The notes under the pieces: model-generated
The model's input: only the letters and a program-made list of their open reading frames with translations
What the model was told of the DNA's origin: nothing
Database searches by the model: none
In this document: one piece after another, positions 1 to 8,952 of the stretch
Layout of the letters: each line of letters starts with the position of its first letter
Numbering within the stretch: the stretch's first letter is position 1
Position numbers and translations under genes: made by a program
Source of the DNA: Candidatus Saganbacteria bacterium
GTDB lineage: Bacteria; Margulisbacteria; WOR-1; XYC2-FULL-46-14; XYC2-FULL-37-10
DNA: 64,000 bases
Reading direction: 5' to 3'
NCBI GenBank assembly: GCA_016223245.1
Contig: JACRPL010000008.1
Span: 1 to 64,000 of the forward strand

Positions 1-234
1 CTTACGACGCCTCCGACAGTCTGTGATTATATTGCGCGATTCAATCCTGCTACGCAAAAGTATGAGTCTGTATATTGGAGCCCGTTTGACCCAAGCGACA
101 TTTCGAAGGGTGTCTGGAGTTCGGATACTGATGATCCCAATACCGACCCATTGGAAGTCTCTTCGGTTATTATGGGCGAGGGATATGAGATATCTATATT
201 AAAAAATACGGCTTGGAAGCCGTTGATTAAGTGA
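1..234 (+). CDS. 3' end of an unidentified protein (partial)
   Basis: An open frame runs from the first base of the window to a TGA at 232-234, giving the last 77 residues of a protein that starts upstream. The tail is polar and aromatic-rich (CDYIARFNP, YWSPFDPSD, ending WKPLIK) and matches no family I recognise. It reads into the Shine-Dalgarno sequence of the next gene, whose ATG is 12 nt after the stop, so the two are probably one transcript. Being next to secreted proteins, it may be the C-terminus of another surface protein, but that is inference. Confidence 0.6.
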   Translation, partial: LTTPPTVCDYIARFNPATQKYESVYWSPFDPSDISKGVWSSDTDDPNTDPLEVSSVIMGEGYEISILKNTAWKPLIK

Positions 235-245
235 GGAGGAATAAA

Positions 246-2915
246 ATGAAAAAGAAAAAAATATTTGGTTTGTTGTTGGCGGGGGTGAGTATATTATTGT
301 TTGCGAGTGCGGCTCTTGCTGCGGGCGGCAGCCATCCTGTCAAAGGATATATTTTGCCGTTGAACACAAACTATACTCCCGCGACTTACAAAATGTGGCT
401 TTCAACCGATGCAACAAAAACAAGCTCGGGCAATTGTTCGTATAATAACGCAATAACAAGAACGCAATATCAGGATAACATTGGCAATTGGTATGGCAGT
501 TGGAGCAATGGCCAAGTTCTTCTTTCATTGATTGAAAAAGCTGATGCCGCAGAAGCAGGGGCGGGCCTATATGGCAAAAGTTCATTAACTTTGTCTGATG
601 CGACACCTTCTCAAAACTTCGCGGATATCGCTTCATTAGCAGCTATTCCAAAGCCTACGGCTGCAGCTAATGCTGGGACGGGAACCGTTGATCTTTCAGG
701 CCTTCCAGCTCCTGCCGGAACAATTACTGGATACAATATTTATCGCAGCACCGATGGTACAACTTATACAAAAATCGGCAGTACAAATTCAACAACTTTT
801 TCTGATACAACTGGCATAGTCGCAGCAAATTATACATATGCAGTTAAAATAGTATTTACCGGCGGAGTTGAGACGACAAACCGTTCACAAAAATCGAATC
901 AAGTAACTTATCCCGCAAAGCCAGTAGCCCCAGTTTTGACGCTTAATAAATCAAGCGTTGCTTTTAATTTCCAAATTGGCGGATCGGCCCCGGCAAGCCA
1001 AACAATCGGCATAAGCAATACAGGGACCGGAACATTGAATTGGACCGCAGCAAAAACGGCGGCTTGGCTCACGATTAATCCAACAAGCGGCTCTCAAACG
1101 TCATCAATGACAGTTTCTGTCAATACAACAGGGCTTACAGCAGGGACATATAATGACACAATATCGTTTACATCAAATGGCGGAAGCGGATCGGTTGCAG
1201 TATCATTAACAGTTTCTTCATTGCCAGTACCGACGATCGCAATAGCTCCAAGCACGGTCAACGCCGCATGGAAACATTCGGATATGACGATCACGGGCAG
1301 CAATACGAATTTTACGAGTTCAAGCACAGTTGTCTTTGATTCAACTGACATTACAATGACTTTAGGAACTTTAAAAATTGATGTTGCCAAACAAATAATT
1401 ACATTTGGGATTGATTACCCAACAACGTTGAGCGGAGATAAGATTGTTACAGTCAAAACAGCGGGCCAGCCTGATGTTTCGACAACACTAAAAGTTACGG
1501 CAGCGGCGCCTGTTATTTCATTACTCTCCGCAACCCCGTCATCCGGCACTCAAGGCCAAACTTTGGCATCAGTTGCTATTGTCGGTTCAAATACCAATTT
1601 TACAAATGCATCAGTAGTTGACTTCGGAGCGGGAATTACGGGTGGAACTGTTTCCGTAACCGACGCAACACATATAACTGTTCCAAATGTCGCGATATCC
1701 GCAACTGCAACAGAAGGCCTTCGAACTGTTAAAGTTACAACAGGCACAGAAGTCGCTGCGGGCGATGTGTTCACTGTAATTAAATATGCCGCTCCTCCTG
1801 CCACAAATGAAGTGGTCATAGACGACATCGAAGGGACTTTGGCTTCAGGCTATTACCAGTTCGGGCCTACGGAAACTTCGAAACCGATAACAACTGTTAT
1901 CACAACAGATAAATATGAAGGCACAAAATCTATACAGACAACTTATCCATCTGTCACAGACGGATGGAGAGGATGGGGCGCAACGCTTTCAAGCACGAAA
2001 GATGTCCTATCCATGGATGACATTTCATTCCGAATGAAAGGCGACGGCTCATCGAATAAAGTTAAACTGCAGGTGAAAGATGCCGACGGCACAAACTTCG
2101 CGATGTCGGATACCGATGCATTTGCGCTCACCGGAAATACTTGGGCTGAATATAAGCTTCAAAACTTCAGATCAAAGATGGCTCGCGTTGTAGGTTCTAC
2201 AACAGGCGACGCCGCTATTGATTGGAGCAAAATAACCGAGTATCAGTTCGTATTTACAGGGCCTTCACAGACAAATACCGGCGGCATCTTGATCGACTAT
2301 GTCGTCGCAAAGAAAGCGTCCACTGCGGCGGCTGATCCGACGATCATCCAGGTAAGCCCCGCGGAAGCGGTACCAGGCGCGAAAATAACCGTTGCAGGAA
2401 CATCTTTTGGCTTAAGCGGATCGGTCGGCTTCAATGACGGGTTCACTGATGTTTATACAATAAAGAGTTCCGGAACAGGCGAAGTTACAACGCAATGGAT
2501 CGATACAAGCGTAACATTTACCCTTCCAAAAGCTCTTCTGCCAGGCAAGAAGAACGTGAAGATCGTAAGGGACGATGGAAAAACAAGCAACCAAATAGTG
2601 TTCACGGTCTTGGCGCCGACAGTCACAAGCTCTTCATATAATTACCCGAACCCGTTCAACGCATTGGCCGGCGGCACGACAAAGATCGTGTTCGCGACAA
2701 ACGGCGCAACCTCCGCCACAGCTTACATCTTTGATACGATCGCACGCGCCGCGGCAAAATTAAGCTGGACTGGAACCGGAGCTAACGGCGAAATATCGTG
2801 GGACGGAAAAAATTCTCTCTCTGAAATAGTTGGAGACGGCGCATATTTGTATCGCGTAGTCGACGCGGGCAATAAGACTCTCGGCAAGGGAAAGATACTT
2901 GTCGTCAATAAATAG
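246..2915 (+). CDS. Large modular secreted surface protein (FN3, BACON-like, IPT/TIG, sugar-binding-like, FlgD/T9SS-like C-terminus)
   Basis: 889 residues from the ATG at 246, chosen over an upstream in-frame GTG at 231 because GAGGAGG at 233-239 is a well-spaced ribosome-binding site. A signal peptide (MKKKK, hydrophobic core, cleavage near AALA-AG) sends it out of the cytoplasm. Approximate order of modules: fibronectin III-like 135-225, BACON-like 226-325 (AWLTINPTSG), two IPT/TIG-like repeats 327-510 sharing 'GSNTNF', a carbohydrate-binding-like beta-sandwich 520-692 (IDDIEG start, aromatic WRGWG), another IPT domain 697-790, and a C-terminal domain 798-889 opening with NYPNPFN. That last motif is typical of FlgD-like or type IX sorting domains. 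It is probably a cell-surface binding or adhesion protein; its ligand is unknown. No catalytic motif was seen. Confidence 0.75.
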   Translation: MKKKKIFGLLLAGVSILLFASAALAAGGSHPVKGYILPLNTNYTPATYKMWLSTDATKTSSGNCSYNNAITRTQYQDNIGNWYGSWSNGQVLLSLIEKADAAEAGAGLYGKSSLTLSDATPSQNFADIASLAAIPKPTAAANAGTGTVDLSGLPAPAGTITGYNIYRSTDGTTYTKIGSTNSTTFSDTTGIVAANYTYAVKIVFTGGVETTNRSQKSNQVTYPAKPVAPVLTLNKSSVAFNFQIGGSAPASQTIGISNTGTGTLNWTAAKTAAWLTINPTSGSQTSSMTVSVNTTGLTAGTYNDTISFTSNGGSGSVAVSLTVSSLPVPTIAIAPSTVNAAWKHSDMTITGSNTNFTSSSTVVFDSTDITMTLGTLKIDVAKQIITFGIDYPTTLSGDKIVTVKTAGQPDVSTTLKVTAAAPVISLLSATPSSGTQGQTLASVAIVGSNTNFTNASVVDFGAGITGGTVSVTDATHITVPNVAISATATEGLRTVKVTTGTEVAAGDVFTVIKYAAPPATNEVVIDDIEGTLASGYYQFGPTETSKPITTVITTDKYEGTKSIQTTYPSVTDGWRGWGATLSSTKDVLSMDDISFRMKGDGSSNKVKLQVKDADGTNFAMSDTDAFALTGNTWAEYKLQNFRSKMARVVGSTTGDAAIDWSKITEYQFVFTGPSQTNTGGILIDYVVAKKASTAAADPTIIQVSPAEAVPGAKITVAGTSFGLSGSVGFNDGFTDVYTIKSSGTGEVTTQWIDTSVTFTLPKALLPGKKNVKIVRDDGKTSNQIVFTVLAPTVTSSSYNYPNPFNALAGGTTKIVFATNGATSATAYIFDTIARAAAKLSWTGTGANGEISWDGKNSLSEIVGDGAYLYRVVDAGNKTLGKGKILVVNK

Positions 2916-2926
2916 GAGGCCAGCAA

Positions 2927-4897
2927 ATGAAATTCCTAAACAGAATTGACGATAATAGTATAGAGGGCAATAGAATGTCAAATGTCAAATGTCAAATGTT
3001 AAATGATTTAAAAGCTGCGAGGAAACCGCGAAGTTTATCTGCCCGTCTGGCAGGCGGGTTCGCAGGTTTCCGAGCTATATTTGCTGTCAGCTGTTTGCTG
3101 TTAGCTGTTAGTTCTCCAGTATTTGCCGCCGATAATCTCGTAGTCGTCGACCCCATGTACATAGGCGTAGGCGCCAGGCCATTAGGGATGGGCAAGGCTT
3201 ATGTAGCAGTAGCCGAAGACGGCGATGCGTTATTTATAAATCCAGCAGGGCTTGGGAAAGCCACAACCCCAAAACTGACCAGCATGTACACAAATCTTTT
3301 GGGTGATGTCAATTATATGGTGCTAGGCGGAGTTTATCCGCAAACCCAGAACAGCGCTATCGGCGCGGGAGCCGTCATAAGCTCGATATCAGGCATCGAT
3401 TTGAGGGATTCAAGCGGCGCATCATCCGGGACTGGCAGTTGGGGGAACAGCGTTTTCTTCCTATCGTACGGCGTCAACCTCGAAGAATCAAATCTACAAT
3501 TAGGCGGAAGCTTCAAATATTTCTCACAGGGCGGGGCAGGAGCCGCAACAATTGAATCAGCATCGGCATCCGGCATGGGATTTGACCTCGGAGCGGTGTA
3601 TTCCCCTTCAGAGAATTTATCGCTCGGCGTATCGGCCCAAAACCCGATCGGCACCAAGATGCAGTCGAGCAATAGGATCGAAAATACTATCCCTTCATTA
3701 TTTAAGGTCGGCGGAAGCTTAAAATTAAAGCCGGCTGAAAGCCAAAAACTTATCATTGCAGCGGATATGGACCTCGCACGCGGCGCGCAATCCGCGATGC
3801 ATGCAGGGGCGGAATACCAGGCAACCCCGAATATTTCACTCCGCGCCGGGCTCGACCAAAACCCAGTGGCGGGAGGCGTTGAAACAAACCCAACAATGGG
3901 GATAGGTATTACGTCTGGCGGCATGCAGTTTAATTATGCGTTCCATCCATACGGGGCGATCGCCGAAAACACAACCCATTATTTTTCAGTATCTTATGTA
4001 GGCGTGCCAAAACAAGCCGCAGCTGAAGAAGCTTCTTTGAATATAACCTTAAAAGAACCATCCGACAAAGCCGTGGTTTATGCCGATGCGGTGAAAGTCT
4101 CGGGTCTTGCTAAAGGCGCGGCTGTTGTAACTGTCAATGGCGCCAATGTTTTGGTTGAAAAAGACGGGTCATTTACAGCCTCTGTCCCAATCTCAAAGAT
4201 CGGAAAGAAACTGGTTCTCGTTGAAGCAAAGAATGCGCAAGGAAAATCGGTACAGGAAGCAAGGCGAGTGCTTCGCTTGCTCAATTTTGCCGATGTTCCC
4301 GACGGGCACTGGGCAAAACAGCCTATCGAAGGCTCGAGCACGGCAGGATTGGTCCAAGGATATCCCGACGGCACATTCAAGCCTGAAAGGGTTCTTACAA
4401 GGGCCGAAATAGCGACGCTTCTTGTGCGCGCAAAAGGTAAAGAATTAACCGAGCGCCCGGCGTCCTCCGTATTCAAGGATGTTAAGGGTGATTTCTGGGC
4501 CGCGGCTTATATCAAAGAAGCTGTCGATATGGGGCTTGTCAAAGGATATCCTGACGGCAAATTCCGCCCCAACAAAAGGCTGACAAAAGCGGAAGCGATA
4601 ACTGTATTGGTCCGCTACGACAAACTGCCGGTATCGGTCGCCATGGAGAACCCATACAGGGATGTTAAGGCGAAACACTGGGCGGCAAAATATGTCCAGG
4701 CGGCAAAAGACAATGGGATGCTCTCATACATCGAAGGCGATAAGTTAGGGCTTGGGAATGCCGTAAGCCGCGCCGAATCGGTTGAAATGATGAGCAAGAC
4801 GACAGTTGCAGGAAAACTTATAAAAGATCTCCTTTCTTTTGAGAAAGGATATGAATATGAGAAGTCAGCGCCTATTATCAAAGCGAGTATCAATTAG
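2927..4897 (+). CDS. PorV/UPF0164-like outer-membrane beta-barrel with three C-terminal SLH domains
   Basis: 656 residues; the ATG follows TAGGAGG at 2913-2919, which overlaps the stop of the previous gene. After a signal-type segment (hydrophobic ~50-66, AA cleavage near 'VFAAD') comes a barrel of the PorV/PorQ (UPF0164/FadL-like) type, with the opening 'GARPLGMGKAYVAVAEDGDALFINPAGL'-like signature split over residues ~80-110 and alternating beta strands to ~355. A beta-sandwich (~370-450) follows, then three SLH domains at ~454-505, 516-566 and 577-625 (FxDVxxxxWA, GYPDGxFxP, TRAE). SLH domains normally bind peptidoglycan-linked polymer, so this protein could tie the outer membrane to the wall. 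The first ~50 residues precede the signal segment and derive largely from repeats (2974-3005 and ~3019-3078), so the true start may be later. Confidence 0.8.
   Translation: MKFLNRIDDNSIEGNRMSNVKCQMLNDLKAARKPRSLSARLAGGFAGFRAIFAVSCLLLAVSSPVFAADNLVVVDPMYIGVGARPLGMGKAYVAVAEDGDALFINPAGLGKATTPKLTSMYTNLLGDVNYMVLGGVYPQTQNSAIGAGAVISSISGIDLRDSSGASSGTGSWGNSVFFLSYGVNLEESNLQLGGSFKYFSQGGAGAATIESASASGMGFDLGAVYSPSENLSLGVSAQNPIGTKMQSSNRIENTIPSLFKVGGSLKLKPAESQKLIIAADMDLARGAQSAMHAGAEYQATPNISLRAGLDQNPVAGGVETNPTMGIGITSGGMQFNYAFHPYGAIAENTTHYFSVSYVGVPKQAAAEEASLNITLKEPSDKAVVYADAVKVSGLAKGAAVVTVNGANVLVEKDGSFTASVPISKIGKKLVLVEAKNAQGKSVQEARRVLRLLNFADVPDGHWAKQPIEGSSTAGLVQGYPDGTFKPERVLTRAEIATLLVRAKGKELTERPASSVFKDVKGDFWAAAYIKEAVDMGLVKGYPDGKFRPNKRLTKAEAITVLVRYDKLPVSVAMENPYRDVKAKHWAAKYVQAAKDNGMLSYIEGDKLGLGNAVSRAESVEMMSKTTVAGKLIKDLLSFEKGYEYEKSAPIIKASIN
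2974..3078. repeat. Family C tandem plus degenerate family A palindrome at the start of the PorV-like gene
   Basis: AATGTCAAATGTCAAATG-type heptamers (2974-3005), then inverted arms GAGGAAACCGCGAAG and TTCGCAGGTTTCCGAG around GCCCGTCTGGCAGGCGGG (3019-3078). Together they encode the ~50 residues ahead of the hydrophobic signal core. Confidence 0.75.
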
Positions 4898-4993
4898 TGA
4901 AATTAGGGAAGGGTATCAGAGGATCAGGAAATCAGGGCAACAGAGGAAGAAAGTAGAAAAATAACATGATAGATATAATTGGAGGGGAGTAAA

Positions 4994-5767
4994 ATGTTTG
5001 GAGTGGGAAAAGTATTTGGATTCGTAACAAGTTTTGCCAGAAAGTATCCTGCCTCCTTTGCTTTGGGCGGGGCATTAGGCGTGCTTGGGGGCTTTGGCGC
5101 AGGGTTAACAGCTCTTAAATTAACTTCCCCTACTATTGGTGAAACAAGAACAATGCCAAGTATTGTTGCCCATCAATTGCCAAATCCAGATGCTGATTGG
5201 AAGACAGCCGCCGCAATAGTTATGCGCTTTCAGTGCGGAATGCTTACAAATGATCAAGGTACAAATTCTGCTGTTTATGAGAGAATGGGCGAAGAGCTAA
5301 GAGAAATGAACTTGGCTGCAGCTAAAAGATTTCCATTTTTATCAAAAGGTGCAGAACGTCCCGATGATGTTGTGCCTCCAATTCTTGAATATTTGAATGG
5401 CAGGGAATTTATGGGAGGAAATGATGAAATAGTATTATTTACCCCAGCTTTTTGCGCAAAAGCTCAAGCCGTCATTGATGAAGCTCGTTCCACTAAAGCG
5501 CCTGTAGTTCCGCCTCAAGCAACATGTCCGCCAGTGGCTCCAGCAGCTCCAGCTGCGGCGGCACCGCCTCCAATTCCCGTAGAGAGATATAAAGCGAAGA
5601 CAGAACTGGTCCCAGTTGCTGCCAAATCGAAGCCGAAAGCTCCAGTCAAACCGAAAAAGCCTGCGCCTAAACCGGCGAAGGATGAAGCTAAACCAGGCAA
5701 AGCGGATGCTCCGCCTCCGCCACCAAAGAAAAAACCAAGTATCGATTTTGATCCAGGACAGTTTTAA
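4994..5767 (+). CDS. Unknown membrane-anchored protein with Pro/Ala/Lys-rich tail
   Basis: 257 residues from the ATG at 4994, preceded by GGAGGGGA (4981-4988); an upstream TTG in the same frame is less likely. Residues ~20-45 form a Gly/Ala-rich hydrophobic segment (ALGGALGVLGGFGAGLTAL) that could be a membrane anchor. The middle part is globular without a recognisable motif. From about residue 175 the chain becomes a low-complexity Pro/Ala/Lys tail (PVKPKKPAPKP, PPPPPKKKP), as in periplasm-spanning or TonB-like linkers. It ends 18 bp before the next gene, which has its own ribosome-binding site, so the two are probably co-transcribed. The function is not known; a role in spanning the envelope is inference from composition. 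Confidence 0.6.
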   Translation: MFGVGKVFGFVTSFARKYPASFALGGALGVLGGFGAGLTALKLTSPTIGETRTMPSIVAHQLPNPDADWKTAAAIVMRFQCGMLTNDQGTNSAVYERMGEELREMNLAAAKRFPFLSKGAERPDDVVPPILEYLNGREFMGGNDEIVLFTPAFCAKAQAVIDEARSTKAPVVPPQATCPPVAPAAPAAAAPPPIPVERYKAKTELVPVAAKSKPKAPVKPKKPAPKPAKDEAKPGKADAPPPPPKKKPSIDFDPGQF

Positions 5768-5785
5768 TCTGGAGGAACAAATAAA

Positions 5786-8674
5786 ATGTCTGATGTAAAA
5801 GCAAGTTTAATAAGGCCGAATTTAGCAGAACATGTTTATCCTAAAATTTCTGCTAGAGCCAAGGATGTCAAAATTGAGGACAAGCCGCTAACTGATCAAG
5901 AAGTGGAAATTGTTAAAGCGGTTTTAACTGCGATGATAGATGCGGCAAGTAAGGCGCCACGCGAAGTAATACTTAGAGCAGCAAGAGAAGTCCTTTCACG
6001 AGCAATTTATGAGAATAAAATTACAGCGGAAAGAGCGCAACAGGTATTAAGAGCCATTTTCCCAGCTTTATATGATGAAGTCGAAAAACAAGCAATGCAA
6101 TCTGCTTGCGAAAAGAAAGACAAAAGACCAACTCTAGCCGATAAGATTTACCCTGGTATTTCCGATAAAATAAAAGATATAAAAATTGGGGACAAGCCGC
6201 TAACTGATCAAGAAGTGGAAATTGTTAAAGCGGTTTTAACTGCGATGATAGATGCGGCAAGTAAGGCGCCACGCGAAGTAATACTTAGAGCAGCAAGAGA
6301 AGTCCTTTCACGAGCAATTGATGAGAATAAAATTATAGTGGAAAGAGCGCAACAGGTATTAAGAGCCATTTTCCCAGCTTTATATGATGAAGTCGAAGCC
6401 AATCTGATGGCAGAAGCCTGCAAAGCTGAACCGGCAAGATCGAAATTCGAACTTGCCGCAGCCGTTAAAGCATACCTAAGGACAAAAAGTGACGCAAGGA
6501 TCGCGGAAGCTACAAAAGAACCCGATACTTGGGGCGATAATTGGGATAAAACTCTTGTGAGAAATCCTGGAATACCAAGACCGTATGTAAGCGTGGGCTT
6601 GAGCGGGGCTTTCGCGGGACAAGAATTGCGGGATGCAAGATTAAGGATCGGCGAGTCCGTGAGTTCCGACCTTCCTATACAGCCGGGCGCTACGGCAACT
6701 GTTGGCGCTAGGTGGCATGGACGTTCCGGGAATAATATTGTCGAAGTAATGCCTTATTATTCGCATTCATACAATGGCCTCTTTGGCGCGGAAGCATCTG
6801 CTCCAAAGGTAAATGGCTATGGCCATGAAAATAGGCTCGGATTGTCGTTATCTTCCACTAACTTCGATCGCCGCAGTTTTATGCCAAGCTTAAGCTTGCG
6901 AGCCGAATATTACGATTATTCCACAAATGTTCCCAATTTTCCAAACTATAACCAAGAAAGCTTTAGATTGTCAGCGGGAGCTAACGAATTGATCTCTTCT
7001 GGCGAGTATGGAAGATTGTCCGCTAATATCTCAAACGATCTGGGAGCCGGCGATCTTAGCGGCTTGGGATGGACCATGGGATGGACCAGAAATGTATTGA
7101 GCGCGGGCGTAAGGTGGAACAGGGGCAATGCATACGCTTTATTAGGCTACAGGAATACCTACGAATCAAACGAGCTTCGCTTTGATCCGTTTACTCCTGA
7201 AGGCCAAAGGCAGTATAACAGAGGCCATGGAGTTTACGCAGGCGGCGGATATGATCTTGGCAAGTATGGATCGATAGATTTTGTCGTATATGCGGATTTT
7301 ATGAGCAAATTCCGAAATCCTGCTTCAGTTGTTTTGCGCTATTCAAGGTCCGAATATTTTGGAACGCCTTACGCTTTATTGAGAGCCGGACAGCAGAATC
7401 TAAATAACGGCGTAAGCAGGTTTGCAATGTTTGAAGCCGGGGTGAGGGATATCAGGCTTTCCGGAAGCGAAAAAGACGGATCGGCAGTAATGCTTGATGT
7501 TTCAGCTTATGCCGGACAACAATCAATCGAGCGTCCATTCAATTCCGGCAGTGGAGCTGTTGGAGGGGTTAATGTTGCCTTTAGATTTGGGTCAAGGCCT
7601 CAAAGCCCAACAGTTAGGGGAAGCATAAGCGATGTTGTCCCAGATTCCGATGCCCATCAAGCCGAATTGAGATTGAGCCGCGCGAGAGTATTGACAGGCA
7701 GTGAATCGGCGATTTTTTCCGATCCTCTTGTTGGGACATTGGTCCCGGACTATCCGCTTGACGCGCATGTGATAGCGGCGTATCTTACGGCATTTAAATT
7801 AGGCAAATTAGAGCCTAATTATTCTTTGCCGAAAGATCATGGTCTTTCAAATATAATTCTATTGTCAAGAAAAGCGGACGAATCGAAATTCGGTTATGTG
7901 CCAGCTGCATCGGACAAAGTTAAATTGGGAGATGTCGCGCCAGTAGCATTTTTTGTGGGCGAGCAAAGTTCGCTTGCAAAACCAGCTGACGAATTGGAAA
8001 CAGCGAACGATAAAGACATATACAGAATGACGCCAAGCAAAAGGCGCGTTCTAGAAATTGCAGCTTTAAGGAAGACTTTTGCGTTCATTGCCTCTTCGAA
8101 TGCGGGCACTGAAATCGCAAAAGACCTGCTTGATGCAGTTGAGGCGATACTTGTAAAAGGAGACATGTTCATTCCACCGGATAAAATTTCGGTTGAGGGC
8201 CTTAAGAGCGAACTAAAAGCTCAAGTTGTTGGACCAAATGTCATGGCTTATGCAAGAATTGTTTTGGCCGATGTTGCTAAGAAAGTCAAAGCTGACGCAA
8301 GCATACAAGATCCTTTATCTGAATTAAACAAGGCGGCAGTTGATGTAATTCGAGCTAGCGCTTATAACGCAAGCAAAAATGATTCCGATCCTAAACAGGA
8401 ACTTCCTTCTGCAGAAGAAATGAAAGAGATCTTGAGTGGATTGAAGACTGACCCAGTAGAGCCACCTAAGGCTGAGCCACCAAAGGCAGAGCCACCAAAG
8501 GCAGAGCCACCAAAGGCAGAGCCACCAGCTAAACCAGGAGCAGCGCCAGCAGACAAACCAGCACCAGCGGACAAGCCGGCAGATGATGCCGCTAGAGGAC
8601 TAGAAGGCGTTGATCCTAATAAAGGCAAGGGTGGAGCAGGCAATGGGCCGCAAATAGTACCGTCGCCGAAATAA
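5786..8674 (+). CDS. Large protein with duplicated helical module, beta-barrel-like middle and EPPKA repeat tail
   Basis: 962 residues; GGAGGAA at 5771-5777 precedes the ATG. Residues ~10-210 hold two copies of a ~104-residue helical module (TDQEVEIVKAVLTAMIDAASK core). The cores at 5879-6085 and 6191-6397 differ at only 3 of 207 bases. Residues ~265-610 alternate hydrophobic and polar residues with many Tyr/Gly/Asn and aromatic strand ends (VMPYYSHSYNG, LSLRAEYYDYS, FRFGSRP), like an outer-membrane barrel. A mostly helical region follows, then a tail with five EPPKA-type repeats (8459-8526) and Ala/Pro/Lys-rich sequence. No Sec signal peptide is visible at the N-terminus (MSDVKASLIRPN), which is odd for a barrel. 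I do not recognise a family. Confidence 0.6.
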   Translation: MSDVKASLIRPNLAEHVYPKISARAKDVKIEDKPLTDQEVEIVKAVLTAMIDAASKAPREVILRAAREVLSRAIYENKITAERAQQVLRAIFPALYDEVEKQAMQSACEKKDKRPTLADKIYPGISDKIKDIKIGDKPLTDQEVEIVKAVLTAMIDAASKAPREVILRAAREVLSRAIDENKIIVERAQQVLRAIFPALYDEVEANLMAEACKAEPARSKFELAAAVKAYLRTKSDARIAEATKEPDTWGDNWDKTLVRNPGIPRPYVSVGLSGAFAGQELRDARLRIGESVSSDLPIQPGATATVGARWHGRSGNNIVEVMPYYSHSYNGLFGAEASAPKVNGYGHENRLGLSLSSTNFDRRSFMPSLSLRAEYYDYSTNVPNFPNYNQESFRLSAGANELISSGEYGRLSANISNDLGAGDLSGLGWTMGWTRNVLSAGVRWNRGNAYALLGYRNTYESNELRFDPFTPEGQRQYNRGHGVYAGGGYDLGKYGSIDFVVYADFMSKFRNPASVVLRYSRSEYFGTPYALLRAGQQNLNNGVSRFAMFEAGVRDIRLSGSEKDGSAVMLDVSAYAGQQSIERPFNSGSGAVGGVNVAFRFGSRPQSPTVRGSISDVVPDSDAHQAELRLSRARVLTGSESAIFSDPLVGTLVPDYPLDAHVIAAYLTAFKLGKLEPNYSLPKDHGLSNIILLSRKADESKFGYVPAASDKVKLGDVAPVAFFVGEQSSLAKPADELETANDKDIYRMTPSKRRVLEIAALRKTFAFIASSNAGTEIAKDLLDAVEAILVKGDMFIPPDKISVEGLKSELKAQVVGPNVMAYARIVLADVAKKVKADASIQDPLSELNKAAVDVIRASAYNASKNDSDPKQELPSAEEMKEILSGLKTDPVEPPKAEPPKAEPPKAEPPKAEPPAKPGAAPADKPAPADKPADDAARGLEGVDPNKGKGGAGNGPQIVPSPK
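5879..6397 (+). repeat. Intragenic 312-bp-period duplication with near-identical 207-bp cores
   Basis: 5879-6085 and 6191-6397 match except at three positions, and all three change the residue (Tyr/Asp, Thr/Ile, Ala/Val). The sequence on either side of each core is clearly related at protein level but diverged (AEHVYPKISARAKDVKI versus ADKIYPGISDKIKDIKI). A conserved core inside older, diverged flanks suggests recent gene conversion between the two modules. Confidence 0.9.
8459..8526 (+). repeat. 15-bp tandem repeat encoding EPPKA
   Basis: About 4.5 consecutive units of GAGCCACCAAAGGCA encode an EPPKA-type proline-rich stalk near the C-terminus of the large barrel-like protein. The first unit is slightly diverged (CCTAAGGCT); the rest are identical, so copy number probably varies between strains. 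Confidence 0.9.
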
Positions 8675-8711
8675 TGACCAAATCCCAATGACCAATGACC
8701 AACATGGTATT

Positions 8712-8728
8712 CCGCCTTCGGCGGTTTT
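8712..8728 (+). terminator. Rho-independent terminator
   Basis: Stem CCGCC/GGCGG with a TTC loop, directly followed by TTTT, 37 bp after the stop of the barrel-like gene. The stem is only 5 bp but GC-rich. It would end the 246-8674 transcription unit before the eno promoter. Confidence 0.6.
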
Positions 8729-8781
8729 ATAATTACCAAATTATAACAACCAACTTCCGCAAATGACGAGTTAACAAATCT

Positions 8782-8810
8782 TTGAAATTAACCTATTTTT
8801 CCGCTATAAT
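8782..8810 (+). promoter_or_regulatory. Promoter for the eno locus
   Basis: TTGAAA (8782-8787), a 17-bp spacer and a perfect TATAAT (8805-8810). It lies upstream of the duplicated enolase start, so in the present arrangement it drives the mini-ORF, the inserted DinD-like gene and eno together. Unlike most promoters in this window it leaves a ~135-nt leader, which is filled by repeat sequence. Confidence 0.7.
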
Positions 8811-8872
8811 TACATTAGAATAATCTCACTTTTCTTCAGTGTTGTTTTTAATATAATTTTGGCGAAGCCAAA

Positions 8873-8921
8873 CATTGTTGGTCATTGGGACCTGCCTGCC
8901 GGCAGGCAGGTTTGCGTCATT
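8873..8921. repeat. Composite 49-bp repeat with 20-bp palindrome (family A), intergenic copy
   Basis: Contains the perfect palindrome CCTGCCTGCCGGCAGGCAGG at 8891-8910, flanked by CCAATGACC-type and TGACGCAAA-type arms. The reverse complement of the whole unit, flanks included, recurs at 14042-14090 inside the signal peptide of a lipoprotein gene. So the mobile or dispersed unit is larger than the palindrome alone. Confidence 0.85.
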
Positions 8922-8952
8922 AGTAATTTTTCATATGAAAGGGTGTAAATAA

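Larger units (their letters stand above)
8675..8952. other. Intergenic region with terminator, promoter and repeat debris
   Basis: No gene was found here. In order it holds a direct-repeat cluster of 'CCAATGACCAATGACC' type (8682-8704), a small terminator hairpin (8712-8728), a good promoter (8782-8810), a hairpin TTTGGC-GAA-GCCAAA (8858-8872), a 49-bp composite repeat with the 20-bp palindrome (8873-8921), and the ribosome-binding site GAAAGGG (8938-8944) of the duplicated enolase start. The ~140-nt leader between promoter and start therefore consists mostly of repeat sequence. Confidence 0.7.

Noticed and set aside
3334-3924. 196-codon open frame on the minus strand
   Set aside because: Lies wholly opposite the PorV-like gene, has no ribosome-binding site or promoter and a composition expected of an antisense shadow.
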